The position numbers and the translations under genes are program-made. From an uncultured Alistipes sp. (GTDB lineage Bacteria > Bacteroidota > Bacteroidia > Bacteroidales > Rikenellaceae): a stretch of DNA of 64,000 nt. The DNA is taken from assembly GCA_944326855.1 (NCBI GenBank), contig CALVFO010000003.1:1-64000 (forward strand), written 5' to 3'. Shown piece by piece: positions 28,114 to 36,712 of this stretch. The stretch's first letter is position 1. Every line of letters starts with the position of its first letter. The notes below the pieces were generated by a model that did no database searches, was not told where the DNA came from, and worked only from the letters and a program-made list of their open reading frames with translations.

Positions 28114-28144
28114 TTTGGTAATCCAGAAAAACTCTTTATCTTTG
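28114..28144 (+). promoter_or_regulatory. Promoter of tRNA-Lys
   Basis: TTTG (28114-28117) is followed after 19 nt by TATCTTTG (28137-28144). The start would be near 28151, about 10 nt before the mature tRNA. Confidence 0.8.
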
Positions 28145-28160
28145 CACCACCAAAAACGGA

Positions 28161-28233
28161 GATTCGTTAGCTCAGCTGGTAGAGCACAACACTTTTAATG
28201 TTGGGGTCCTGGGTTCGAGCCCCAGACGGATCA
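28161..28233 (+). tRNA. tRNA-Lys(TTT)
   Basis: 73 nt. The acceptor stem GATTCGT pairs with ACGGATC with one G-T wobble. The D-arm contains TAGCTCAGCTGGTAGAGCA, the anticodon loop CTTTTAA carries anticodon TTT, and the T-arm is CTGGGTTCGAGCCCCAG. CCA is not encoded; CACA follows the acceptor stem. It stands alone between a consensus promoter and a terminator. Confidence 0.97.
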
Positions 28234-28236
28234 CAG

Positions 28237-28278
28237 AAAAATCCTGATAATCGTACTTGATTATCAGGATTTTTATTT
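28237..28278 (+). terminator. Terminator of tRNA-Lys
   Basis: AAAAATCCTGATAATC (28237-28252) pairs perfectly with GATTATCAGGATTTTT (28259-28274) around a 6-nt loop, followed by more T residues. It begins 3 nt after the tRNA. Confidence 0.92.
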
Positions 28279-28932
28279 TTGAAAGTATCTTTATCGAAAC
28301 GCCTTCCTGCAAGCTGTAATTGGGGATCCTGAAAAACAGAGTACATCCCCTCTCCCGATGGCAGCAGGAAAAGAATATTTTCAACATACGACCCGGACGA
28401 CAAACTCCAAAACTCCACATTTATTATCCTGAATTTCAGACCGGCAAGGATCTTTTGAGAAGGGATAGCTTATCGACTGTTGCATTCCCGGTCCATGACT
28501 TGAATTGGAAGTCTCTGATCTATGTCATCCTGAATCTCCAGCTGCCGCTATACTCTGAAAATTGGTCATTCTCGGCACCCCTCTCGAGTCTATGGGGCAA
28601 AATGCATTCAATCTCTACCAGGCTTTGCGGAGCATTGTATGCCCCAACGAAACCCCGGCGACTTTGAGCAGCGGTGCTTTCCCCATATCCAACAGTGAGG
28701 GGAAGCTATACGTCAATTACAAAATTTAGATTCCTGACGCCCCGGTCAACACCTGCCGAACGGCATGACCGGCCTATGGGCATATATCATCTTGAATACC
28801 GACAACCATGATCTCTATCCAATCAGCCCCCTCCCGACAGAATAGACCTTAAACCGATAATCGAAGGTTCAAAACTCCATCCAACAAGCTCCACCCATTT
28901 CCGATCCTCGCACTTCCCCGGGCTCTCCCCCC
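28279..28932. other. Gene-poor stretch downstream of tRNA-Lys
   Basis: About 650 bp without a convincing gene. An open frame at 28320-28667 (+) has no recognisable protein or promoter. In another frame, 28559-28729 reads KLVILGTPLESMGQNAFNLY and goes on for 36 more codons to a TAG, with a stop directly before it. It may be the tail of a decayed gene. Confidence 0.4.
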
Positions 28933-28964
28933 CAAAAAAAAGAGCCTGTCATACACAGGCTCTT
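28933..28964 (-). terminator. Terminator of the fimbrillin/M64 operon
   Basis: On the minus strand AAGAGCCTGT pairs with ACAGGCTCTT around a 5-nt loop and is followed by a T-run. It lies 24 nt after the stop of the M64 fusion gene. Confidence 0.9.
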
Positions 28965-28987
28965 CTCTTCCCCAGGGAAATTCCGGA

Positions 28988-30997
28988 TTAATCTTTAAGC
29001 AATACAGGCGGCTCACGCAACGGATACACGGGAAGATCCCGACGACTATATTTGCCATAATCGTTGCTATATGCCCCCGATTGAAGCTGATCCAACACTT
29101 CATCGTAATTGACATCCTTAGCCAGGAAATCCTCATAATCAAACGCTTCATTCGACAGTTTCTTGATGCGTTCCACGATCAACTGACGGGAACAAGCATT
29201 GAAATAGGGTCGATCGTCGATCATGCAGCTAATCTTTTCAGAACGCCAGATTCCTTTTCCATACTCTGCATATCCTCCTTCATAAAAGCCGACTTTCGGG
29301 AAACGGGAATCACCGATCATGTGCCGCCAATACACACTCGTGCTGGTCGGTGAGGGATCGCAGGTCAGATTCAGGCACATCGGCACCGTCCACGAATGTT
29401 CCGAAATATAGTTCCGTATATATTTTTCATCGTTATCGTACCAATACTCATCCCCCAAACGGCCAATAGCATGCCCCCCAACTTCATGCAGAAAGACATT
29501 CGGCCAGGTTTCAATCGTCACTCCGATCTCTTCCCCAATCTGCTCCCGAATATTATCCAGTTCAGAAATCCACTCGCCAGGCGTCAAGGGACAGATTGCA
29601 TACGCTGCTCCCGCAGGAGAACTTGAGGTAACCCCGCCCCGACGAGAATCATTCGCCAGAATGGCAAGAGGTACCTGATCATAGGTAACTCGTCCATTGA
29701 CAATATCCGGACAATACTCCTTCAGGAAAAGTTCCGGTTTCCGATCATATATAGAATAGGCCCCCGAAAAACTCTCCCCGGTTGAGATTCCGAAATAAGT
29801 ATCCTTTTGAATATGGGCCCGCCAATCGCCCACGCCTTCCTCATTGGAAATGGCCGGAATAATATAGACCGTAAAATAGTGTCGATAAGTTTTGTAAGGT
29901 TCCGCATTGAACAGGTAATCGAGTCCTTTTCGGGCCATTTGTTCGAAATAACCATTCTTGAGCATCTGCTCCCGAATGAAACCCTCTCCCGTAACGACCA
30001 ATACAACCGGATCCGCAACCGTTCCCTCCTGATAAACGATTACATCCCCGGTATTATAAACCGTCAAATCCTCTACGCGGCCATTATTCACGGTTATCGT
30101 TTCATCCCATTGTGAAACCGAGATGCCCTCCAGGGTTAGTTCACCCTCAATTCCGAGCTTCAGGTTCACCGAATAATGGAAACCGGACTGAAAAGTCTTG
30201 TTCAACGGCAACGGAATCTCCTGGCTTCCGTAAATGACCTTCAGAAACGGAACGGATGCTTCTACGGACTGAGGAGGCACAATCACCGACCAACTGCGAT
30301 CGTAACCGCCCGAAGGGGTTTCGAGCGGGAAAGGCGTCAGGGTCTGAGTCGCTCCCGAAACGGTAAACTGCGCAGGCCATTGCGTCATATCCACCGACAT
30401 TTGCGTACGCGTATCGATCTTCAACGAACAGGCAACATCCTGAATATGATCGCTTTGATAGGCGACATTCACCGTGATCATGCTCAACAGATGGGACATT
30501 TCCATGGTAATCGCCCGATCGGCCTTGTCAGCCAACGTCCGGGAGACCAGAAAATCGTTGGCCATCATCTGCTTTTCGGTGCTCTGGTCGATCGACACCC
30601 CGAACGGGATTGCTGACGCCGAGGTCACACCGTCCTGATAGGGGTAATAAGCCAACAGACAACACGGCGTCCCGACCGTTCCCGAAGGCCAGTAAACCTC
30701 CTCAGCGGCACTCCACACAGCTCCGTCATAGGAAAAGCGGGCGTTAAAGGTTCTGTTCGAGGGCACCGGAGCCTCCCCGCTGACCGTCGCAAACACCCCG
30801 ATGGCATCTTCCGGATCGAACTGGTAACCCGTCGGAGTTTCCGAAACTTTCGTCTGCATGTTCCCGATCGAAGGGGCAACCTGCAAACGCAAATCGACAT
30901 CTTCTCCGGAAAGATCAGGCAATTCATTCTTGGCACATCCCGACACTCCCCAGGCCAACAACAACCCGTATACGAAATATCTGTATAATATTCTCAT
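28988..30997 (-). CDS. Fimbrillin-like lipoprotein fused to M64 metallopeptidase
   Basis: 669 residues, lipobox GVSGC. Residues about 25-310 look like a fimbrillin-family domain (FDPEDAIGVFATV, CCLLAYYPYQ, MEMSHLLSMITVNV, SWSVIVPPQSVEA, GFHYSVNLKLG). The C-terminal half, from about 320, is an IgA-peptidase M64-type zinc protease: VLVVTGEGFIREQM, HYFTVYIIPAISNEEG, and the zinc motif HEVGGHAIGRLGDEYWY starting near residue 504. That motif has one more Gly than plain HExxH; I believe this is normal in the Bacteroidetes branch but cannot check. It is last of four genes, 13 nt after the previous one. It is probably surface-exposed and cuts host or mucosal glycoproteins, which is inferred. Confidence 0.87.
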   Translation of the reverse strand: MRILYRYFVYGLLLAWGVSGCAKNELPDLSGEDVDLRLQVAPSIGNMQTKVSETPTGYQFDPEDAIGVFATVSGEAPVPSNRTFNARFSYDGAVWSAAEEVYWPSGTVGTPCCLLAYYPYQDGVTSASAIPFGVSIDQSTEKQMMANDFLVSRTLADKADRAITMEMSHLLSMITVNVAYQSDHIQDVACSLKIDTRTQMSVDMTQWPAQFTVSGATQTLTPFPLETPSGGYDRSWSVIVPPQSVEASVPFLKVIYGSQEIPLPLNKTFQSGFHYSVNLKLGIEGELTLEGISVSQWDETITVNNGRVEDLTVYNTGDVIVYQEGTVADPVVLVVTGEGFIREQMLKNGYFEQMARKGLDYLFNAEPYKTYRHYFTVYIIPAISNEEGVGDWRAHIQKDTYFGISTGESFSGAYSIYDRKPELFLKEYCPDIVNGRVTYDQVPLAILANDSRRGGVTSSSPAGAAYAICPLTPGEWISELDNIREQIGEEIGVTIETWPNVFLHEVGGHAIGRLGDEYWYDNDEKYIRNYISEHSWTVPMCLNLTCDPSPTSTSVYWRHMIGDSRFPKVGFYEGGYAEYGKGIWRSEKISCMIDDRPYFNACSRQLIVERIKKLSNEAFDYEDFLAKDVNYDEVLDQLQSGAYSNDYGKYSRRDLPVYPLREPPVLLKD

Positions 30998-31010
30998 CGC
31001 TTATGATTCT

Positions 31011-32543
31011 TTAAAAATAACGAACAGCAATCACGTTATAGGATTCCGTGGTAAAATCCACATCCTGATCGAGCATTTCTGTTTGTCGGGTGTCCCTATA
31101 AAACCTCATGTTAACATATTTCAATTTCCCATCCTCATCTTGTCGCAACGTAGAGGAATATACGACAGCGATATATCCAAAACCCGGTCCTCCATCAGTC
31201 CACTTCATAAATTCAACGGTCCAATAATTGGCCAACAAATCGGACCATACCTCCGGTTCGATCTGATCCAAAATCGTCTGCCACTGCTCGCCTGCCGGAA
31301 TAAACCAATCGGGTCCCAACGTACGCACATAATCCAAGGCCGGGAAATTTTTCCAGGACAAGAGTGCAGGATCACTCTGCTGAGACAACAAGATCTTCAT
31401 CGTTTCCATATTGATGATCCCATCGGTCAGGCTCGAACCGGCCTGAAACATACCTCCGTTATTCGGATCCTGATACTCCAATGACGTTAACCATCCGCCA
31501 TTCATGAAAGGAGTACCTTTTTTATCCACAATGGTCACCATAATCCCCGGACGATGTGATTCCCGGGCCCGAACCACATAGGCAATCGGATTCTCGGCAT
31601 TCGGCCACAAATCCCCGGCCTGATACTCTTCGGGATCCATTCCCGCCTGGGGCAAATCTACTTTTTCCTCTTCCCATTGTGCGATCGATATCGGGTCGAG
31701 AGCCAACAGAACCGGATCGATATCCCGGCCGATTCTCAAACGATACGTATAACATTTCCCCGCCTCGAATCGGGCCGAAACCGACTTTTCAAACGACTTG
31801 CCGTTTACGGAAAAAGCGACGAACACCCCGTCGGAAGAAACCTCCTGCGGCAATACCGTCAATTCATAGCACTGGCTGACGCCCTGCGGAGCCACCTCCA
31901 ACAAACAAGGCGACATCGCCGTGGAGGAACCCTGCACCGACACCGTACCGTCGTTCAAATCGACCGTCCCGTTGTTTTTCAGCGATACGGACAACGACTG
32001 GATGCCTTCCGTTCCGATATAGTCCCCATCGAAAATCACTTCGAAGACCAATCGGCTCAAGGCATGTTGCAACTCCAGCTGAACCGGTTCACCCGAGCCC
32101 GTTTTCGTCATCGAAGAACGACTGTACAGCCAATCGTTTTGCTGAGGACCTCCCTGCTGACTCTGGTCGGCGGCCAATGACAACGGCACGGCCGACGGAT
32201 CGGACAGGGTCGACAAATAAGGAGCATAAGCCACTACGTCGCAGACAGTACCTTCGGCATTATCGGGCCATCGCAAAACCGGTTGCGAAACCCACCCGTT
32301 TTCCGTATACCGCAACTCCACATTATAGAACGAGGCTCCCGCATTCAGCATTTCTCCCGGTGAAAGCAACGATACGCCCAACGAGGCTTCGGTCCACGGC
32401 GAAACCTCCCCGTTCGAAGCCAACACCGCCTTTCCGATCTGCAGACAATCGTTGTTGTCCAACGCTTCGGTATGCTCCTCCTTGCTGCATCCCGTCAGCA
32501 AAAGAAGCCCCAATAAATAATATATTCGTTTCATGCGCATCAT
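31011..32543 (-). CDS. Fimbrillin-family lipoprotein with C-terminal FISUMP-like domain
   Basis: 510 residues with lipobox LLTGC (then SKEEHTE). The N-terminal ~290 residues follow the fimbrillin pattern (VCDVVAYAPYLS, LELQHALSRLVFEVIF, CYTYRLRIG, ISIAQWEEE). The rest (DWFIPAGEQWQTIL, GGPGFGYIAVVYSS, FYRDTRQTEMLDQ) resembles the FISUMP/Fib_succ_major domain of cell-surface proteins. The first start codon, at 32543, overlaps the TAA of the upstream gene as TAATG, implying translational coupling. Two more ATGs follow within nine codons (MMRMK), so the exact start is open. Confidence 0.8.
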   Translation of the reverse strand: MMRMKRIYYLLGLLLLTGCSKEEHTEALDNNDCLQIGKAVLASNGEVSPWTEASLGVSLLSPGEMLNAGASFYNVELRYTENGWVSQPVLRWPDNAEGTVCDVVAYAPYLSTLSDPSAVPLSLAADQSQQGGPQQNDWLYSRSSMTKTGSGEPVQLELQHALSRLVFEVIFDGDYIGTEGIQSLSVSLKNNGTVDLNDGTVSVQGSSTAMSPCLLEVAPQGVSQCYELTVLPQEVSSDGVFVAFSVNGKSFEKSVSARFEAGKCYTYRLRIGRDIDPVLLALDPISIAQWEEEKVDLPQAGMDPEEYQAGDLWPNAENPIAYVVRARESHRPGIMVTIVDKKGTPFMNGGWLTSLEYQDPNNGGMFQAGSSLTDGIINMETMKILLSQQSDPALLSWKNFPALDYVRTLGPDWFIPAGEQWQTILDQIEPEVWSDLLANYWTVEFMKWTDGGPGFGYIAVVYSSTLRQDEDGKLKYVNMRFYRDTRQTEMLDQDVDFTTESYNVIAVRYF

Positions 32544-33763
32544 TATTCAAAATCCAAATCGAAAGAACCGCCTTCACCCCACGGCAACGTGGTGACATCG
32601 GTGATCAAAACCGGATCCTTTTCCTCATTCAGGGTCAAGGAAAAGCTTTGACTGAGGCCTGGCTGCAAAGAAACATTCTGTATGACAAATTCCCGCGACA
32701 GAATCTCCGTTTGGGTCCGATCCCGATATTCCACGGTAATCAGCAACTGATCGACCGTCTGCGCCGGAACAATCACCGAGGCATTCCATCCCGAAACATC
32801 ATCGGCTGTCAAATAACCCCGGATGTTCGTTCTCTGGCCGGAAGCCGTCAACATACCGGCATTCAGATCGAGCATGCCCTCCGTACACAATTCCCCGAAA
32901 GTCACCCCGACAACGGTATACCGATCCTTCACCTTCTCATCCAGCACGATTTTTGCCTGAATGTTGGACGAAAGCACCTTGGGTTCGAAAGACAAAACCT
33001 GTCCAGGTTCCACATTCTCCACATAACCATGCAGCACACAGGACTTCCGATAACGGTCCTGATCCGTCTGATCGACTGCGGCCGAGAAAGGCCATGCCGA
33101 AGGATCATTCCCCGAAGGAGCCGACCACGGATAATAAAAATAGGCATCGGCCGCCGTATGGGTATCCGACCAATAAACCGGATCTCGAGTAATCCACCCC
33201 CCGTTATCGTCCATCAGGAATTGAGCATTGTTGACCGGATTGGACGAGAGATCCGGTAACGGTACGGAAGTACCGTCTTCCTGGCGATTCACCATAAATA
33301 CCCCTGCGGCATCTCCACTGACAAGATATTCAGACCGGGTCGTCATCACGACTTCGGGCAGAGGTTCAACAGGCGGTTGTGTCAAGGTTATTTCAGCCTG
33401 GTTGTCGGATTGTGATACAATCTTTACCACAGACACATACTCTATCTCCGACAGATTAGCCTCGGCCGTAACGAGAATCTTTGTATTGCCCTTTCTACTC
33501 GCCGGTTCGAATTGAAACCAGCCATCGGGAATCACCATCCATTCACCGTCACACATCACGGTAAACTCGGCCGTTTCACCTTCAGCCAAAAAAGTATAAG
33601 AAGTCGGGGTCACGGAGATTTCATACGTTTCTTCGCCTCCGGAGGGACCTGGACTGGGCGTGGGTTCTTCCGATCCGGAACCTCCCCCCGATGAACAACC
33701 GGACAAGGCTCCTACACTCCACAGGGCTACACCCACCGGAAACAATATGTTTTTCAAGTTCAT
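32543..33763 (-). CDS. BACON-domain fimbrillin-like lipoprotein
   Basis: 406 residues with lipobox ALSGC followed by a Ser/Gly/Pro-rich linker. Residues about 48-130 form a BACON domain (ISVTPTSYTFLAEGETAEFTV, then SQSDNQAEITLTQ), often a carbohydrate- or mucin-related spacer. The rest is fimbrillin-like (AYFYYPWSAPSG, LSSNIQAKIVLDE, WNASVIVPAQTVDQLLITVEY). It is 12 nt after the first gene of the operon and overlaps the next by 1 nt. Confidence 0.8.
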   Translation of the reverse strand: MNLKNILFPVGVALWSVGALSGCSSGGGSGSEEPTPSPGPSGGEETYEISVTPTSYTFLAEGETAEFTVMCDGEWMVIPDGWFQFEPASRKGNTKILVTAEANLSEIEYVSVVKIVSQSDNQAEITLTQPPVEPLPEVVMTTRSEYLVSGDAAGVFMVNRQEDGTSVPLPDLSSNPVNNAQFLMDDNGGWITRDPVYWSDTHTAADAYFYYPWSAPSGNDPSAWPFSAAVDQTDQDRYRKSCVLHGYVENVEPGQVLSFEPKVLSSNIQAKIVLDEKVKDRYTVVGVTFGELCTEGMLDLNAGMLTASGQRTNIRGYLTADDVSGWNASVIVPAQTVDQLLITVEYRDRTQTEILSREFVIQNVSLQPGLSQSFSLTLNEEKDPVLITDVTTLPWGEGGSFDLDFE

Positions 33764-33775
33764 AAATGCGTCTGA

Positions 33776-34624
33776 TTAAAGATGATAAACAATGTCGATC
33801 AGATATTCCTTCCCCGAAGAGAGCGTCAAATTCTCGCCAAACTCATACGTGAATCCTCTGTAATGCTGATTGTCGCCCACAAAAAACCGAACCTGGCTAT
33901 CGGTACCGGCTCGTATCACCTGAGGAGGCAACATGCATTCTGCCTGCCGGGTCGAAGGATCGTAATAAGCATTTACTTCGTAGAGATTCCCGGTATTAAG
34001 CGTCAATGCTCCCGTATTCACGTCAACGGTGGCATCGGTATAGACATCGCTCCAGGTCACCTTTACTTGACTCATATCCAGCAGAGGATCGTCCGAGGTG
34101 AGCTGCAAGCGAAAAATGACTTTGCTCATGCAATGGCGAAACGCCAGAGACAACGCCCCATCCTGAGGGGTAACCTCCTCCGCACGGGCCCACAAAAAAT
34201 CGCTGAACCGCAAAGAATCGAGGCTTCGTTGATCCGTCGAGACCCGACAAGGCAACGCTTTCAGGTCGGTCTCCTGATCATTTTCCGCATCGTACGGGAA
34301 ATACCCAACCGCATCCGCAACCACATCCGATTTTTCCCATTGAGCCACATAAGGGGCCTTCCAGAGATCGTCTGCATGCAACATAAACGGATGGTTGTTC
34401 AGCCAACTGTCCTCCGATCGATCGAACCCGGAGGATCGAAAAGCTTCTGCCGTCATATAGAGACCGATCCGGTCTCCGGCATGGAATCCCTGCTCCATTC
34501 CGGCTCGGGTCAACACCCGACTCGTGATCTGGATCTCATTCCCGGAATCCGGGGCCGGAGTCTCCGAACGACTGCATCCCCCCAACAATCCGAGAAGTAA
34601 AATTCCTAGTCTTATCTTACTCAT
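33776..34624 (-). CDS. Short fimbrillin-family lipoprotein
   Basis: 282 residues with lipobox LLGGC before SRSETPAPDSG. It follows the fimbrillin A pattern: GFHAGDRIGLYMTAE, DAVGYFPYD, LSLAFRHCMSKVIFRLQL, ECMLPPQVIRAG and a final GKEYLIDIVYHL. As first and simplest member of the operon it may be the main stalk subunit or an anchor. The lipoprotein route (export, Arg-gingipain-like maturation, donor-strand assembly) is known for Porphyromonas/Bacteroides fimbriae and only inferred here. No usher-like gene is nearby. The 320-bp upstream region shows no exact promoter on this strand. Confidence 0.8.
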   Translation of the reverse strand: MSKIRLGILLLGLLGGCSRSETPAPDSGNEIQITSRVLTRAGMEQGFHAGDRIGLYMTAEAFRSSGFDRSEDSWLNNHPFMLHADDLWKAPYVAQWEKSDVVADAVGYFPYDAENDQETDLKALPCRVSTDQRSLDSLRFSDFLWARAEEVTPQDGALSLAFRHCMSKVIFRLQLTSDDPLLDMSQVKVTWSDVYTDATVDVNTGALTLNTGNLYEVNAYYDPSTRQAECMLPPQVIRAGTDSQVRFFVGDNQHYRGFTYEFGENLTLSSGKEYLIDIVYHL

Positions 34625-34887
34625 GATACCGTAATTTTTCTGGCGTTTCTATGAGCCCTGTTTCCCGCAGAGAAAGCCCTCTCCCTCGCATCGACCCGCA
34701 CGAAAGGCCCTTGCGGAGATATAAAAACAGATACAATTAATCAACCTCGATTTTGCGTCCCAAACCATGCTCCCCCGACTATTTTCAACCTTTAGGGGTA
34801 CGCCTTCCTACGGGCCAAAGTGCCAAAAACCGAAAACTACCCTGAATATCAAATGAAAGAGTCCTCGCGCAGCACGCGATCGCCCAA
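34625..34887. other. Divergent upstream region between fimbrillin operon and marR
   Basis: About 260 bp without a gene. It must hold the fimbrillin-operon promoter, but I find no exact -7 match on the minus strand, which leaves room for a regulated or invertible control not visible here. No inverted repeat pair typical of a phase-variable promoter was seen. Confidence 0.45.
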
Positions 34888-34907
34888 TTAGTCAAATATT
34901 TGACCAA
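34888..34907. promoter_or_regulatory. MarR-type operator palindrome
   Basis: TTAGTCAAATATTTGACCAA contains the perfect 14-bp palindrome GTCAAATATTTGAC (34891-34904), and the flanks extend the symmetry with one mismatched pair. Its right half includes the -33 TTTG of the marR promoter, so a bound repressor dimer would block RNA polymerase. Size and symmetry fit MarR-family sites. Confidence 0.75.
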
Positions 34908-34930
34908 TAAACAAGTTTTTCGTATCTTTG
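34899..34930 (+). promoter_or_regulatory. Promoter of the marR efflux operon
   Basis: TTTG (34899-34902) is followed after 20 nt by TATCTTTG (34923-34930). Transcription would start near 34937, about 12 nt before the ATG at 34949. Confidence 0.8.
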
Positions 34931-34948
34931 CGCCCACATTTCTCCAAC

Positions 34949-35392
34949 ATGATCTACGAAGGGGGTGAATTCCGGGAATTTCAGTTGCAAATCGTCCGCA
35001 TGCGCATTGCGTTTCGACAATGCGTTCAGCGAACGTTGAAACAAAATGGCATCTGCATTACATTCGAGATGCTGCAAGTAATCAGTTGCCTGTGGCGTGA
35101 ACAGGGTGCCACCCAACAACGGCTGGCCGAACGTACCGTCAAAAGCAAAGCCTGCCTGAGCAGTCTGATGAACACCCTGGAAAAACGGGGATACATCGAA
35201 CGACACGAAGAACCTTCGGACCGTCGCCAAAAACGAGTCTACCTGACCCGTGAAGGAGAATTGTTTTGGCAACAAATCTGGCCGGTACTCAACAGCCTTT
35301 ATATCCGCATGGAACAAACTTTCGGGAAAGCCTCTTTGCGTCAGATGTCTGCCGATTTAACGAACATTCAACATGAATTGGAAAACCTATAA
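34949..35392 (+). CDS. MarR-family transcriptional regulator
   Basis: 147 residues with a winged helix: ITFEMLQVISCLWREQGATQ, QRLAERTVKSKACLSSLMNTL as recognition region, and the wing KRGYIERHEEPSDRRQKRVYLT. An upstream in-frame TTG at 34928 lies inside the -7 box, so the ATG at 34949 is chosen. It heads an efflux operon and overlaps the tolC start by 20 nt. It probably represses the operon from the palindrome at 34888-34907 and is released by a toxic small molecule. Confidence 0.9.
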   Translation: MIYEGGEFREFQLQIVRMRIAFRQCVQRTLKQNGICITFEMLQVISCLWREQGATQQRLAERTVKSKACLSSLMNTLEKRGYIERHEEPSDRRQKRVYLTREGELFWQQIWPVLNSLYIRMEQTFGKASLRQMSADLTNIQHELENL

Positions 35393-36689
35393 AACGTTCG
35401 GTCTCGTTCTATTCGGATTGTTGGGCTCACTCCGCTCCGAAGCGCAAAAAGACACCCTGTTCCTGACGCTCGATCAACTCTTCGAACTGGGGGTGCGGCA
35501 AAGTCTGCAACTACAGGCCGACACCCTGCACGAAGCCGTCGCCCTGGAACGAGAAAAAAGTGCCCGCGCCCAACAATGGCCCGATCTCGAAGTGGGACTG
35601 CGGGGCGGCTTTGTCGGACAGCCCATCGTGTTCCGGGAAGGATTGAAGGAACCCTATCGTCCCGACGCTCCGGACTGGTCGCAAAACTATGCCGTCGATT
35701 TTTCGCAACCGATCTACCAGGGAGGCAAATTGCGTTATGCGATTCGCAAAGCCAATCTGGAACGCTCGTTGAGCAACCTGCAAACCTCCACCGACAAAGC
35801 CGACCTCAAACTCACGCTGCTGGACGAATACATGCAACTGTTCAGCCTTTATCGGCAGCAGCAAATTCTCTCCCGTAACATCGAAGAATCCCAACGACGG
35901 CTCCAGGATATCCGGCGCATGAAAGAAGAAGGGCTCATCACGACCAACGATGTCCTGCGCAGCGAAATGCAACTCACCGACGACGAGCTCTCCCTGCAAG
36001 AGACTCACAACAGCATTGCCCTGATTTCCTAACGATTGGATATCCGCCTGGGATTGAACGAATCGCAATTGATCAAACCCGATACCGCTCTGCTCTACCA
36101 TCCGGTTTCTCTGGAAACCTACGAACAATACGTACGAGAAGCCTATCAGGACGATCCGCTCATGCAGCGGCTGCGCATGCAAACCGAATTGGCGAAAAAC
36201 GACATCTCGTTAGCCCGTTCCGCCATGCGTCCCAACCTCTCGTTATATGCCTCGAACACCCTGGCCCGACCCATCGCCCGCACGTTGGAAGACCTGTACA
36301 ACAACAACTGGAATATCGGTCTTTCGATCTCCTGGCCGCTCTTTTCGTTTTATAAGAACAATCACAAAATCAAAGAAAACCAGGTGGCGGTTTCGCTGAG
36401 CCAAAATGCCGAAGAACAGCAAAAACAGCGCATCCGCCTGCAAGTCCGTACGGCCTACCTGCGTCATCAGGAAGCCCGGGATCAGGTCGAAGCCCTGCAA
36501 CTGTCGGCACGACAGGCCCAGGAAAACTACCGCATCATGCAAAATCGTTATATGAATCAGGTGGCGATTCTGACCGACCTGTTGGATGCCAACGCCGTTC
36601 GTCTGGAAGTGGAGCTGCAACTGACTGCGGCCCGAACGCGCGTCATCTATACGTATTACCAACTGCTGAGAGCCTGCGGGCGCCTTTAA
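35373..36689 (+). pseudogene. TolC-family outer-membrane efflux protein, interrupted by in-frame stop
   Basis: Two halves of one TolC-type protein lie in the same frame, split by a single TAA at 36030-36032. The first half (219 residues) begins with a signal peptide and contains LFELGVRQSLQLQADTLHE, VDFSQPIYQGGKLRYAIRKA and GLITTNDVLRSEMQLTDDELSLQET. The second resumes at once with RLDIRLGLNESQL and runs to QVAILTDLLDANAVRLEVELQLTAARTRVIYTYYQLLRACG. CAA to TAA (Gln) is the simplest explanation. Reinitiation at the TTG at 36036 could make the second half but not a working trimer. A sequencing error or stop readthrough is possible. The downstream pump genes are intact. Confidence 0.85.
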
Positions 36690-36712
36690 TGTAAACATGT
36701 AGAAATAAAGAT

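Noticed and set aside
28320..28667. 115-residue open frame after tRNA-Lys
   Set aside because: No recognisable protein, no promoter, and composition unlike the real genes nearby.
34625..34887. Phase-variable invertible promoter for the fimbrillin operon
   Set aside because: No pair of inverted repeats flanking a promoter could be found and no recombinase gene is nearby.
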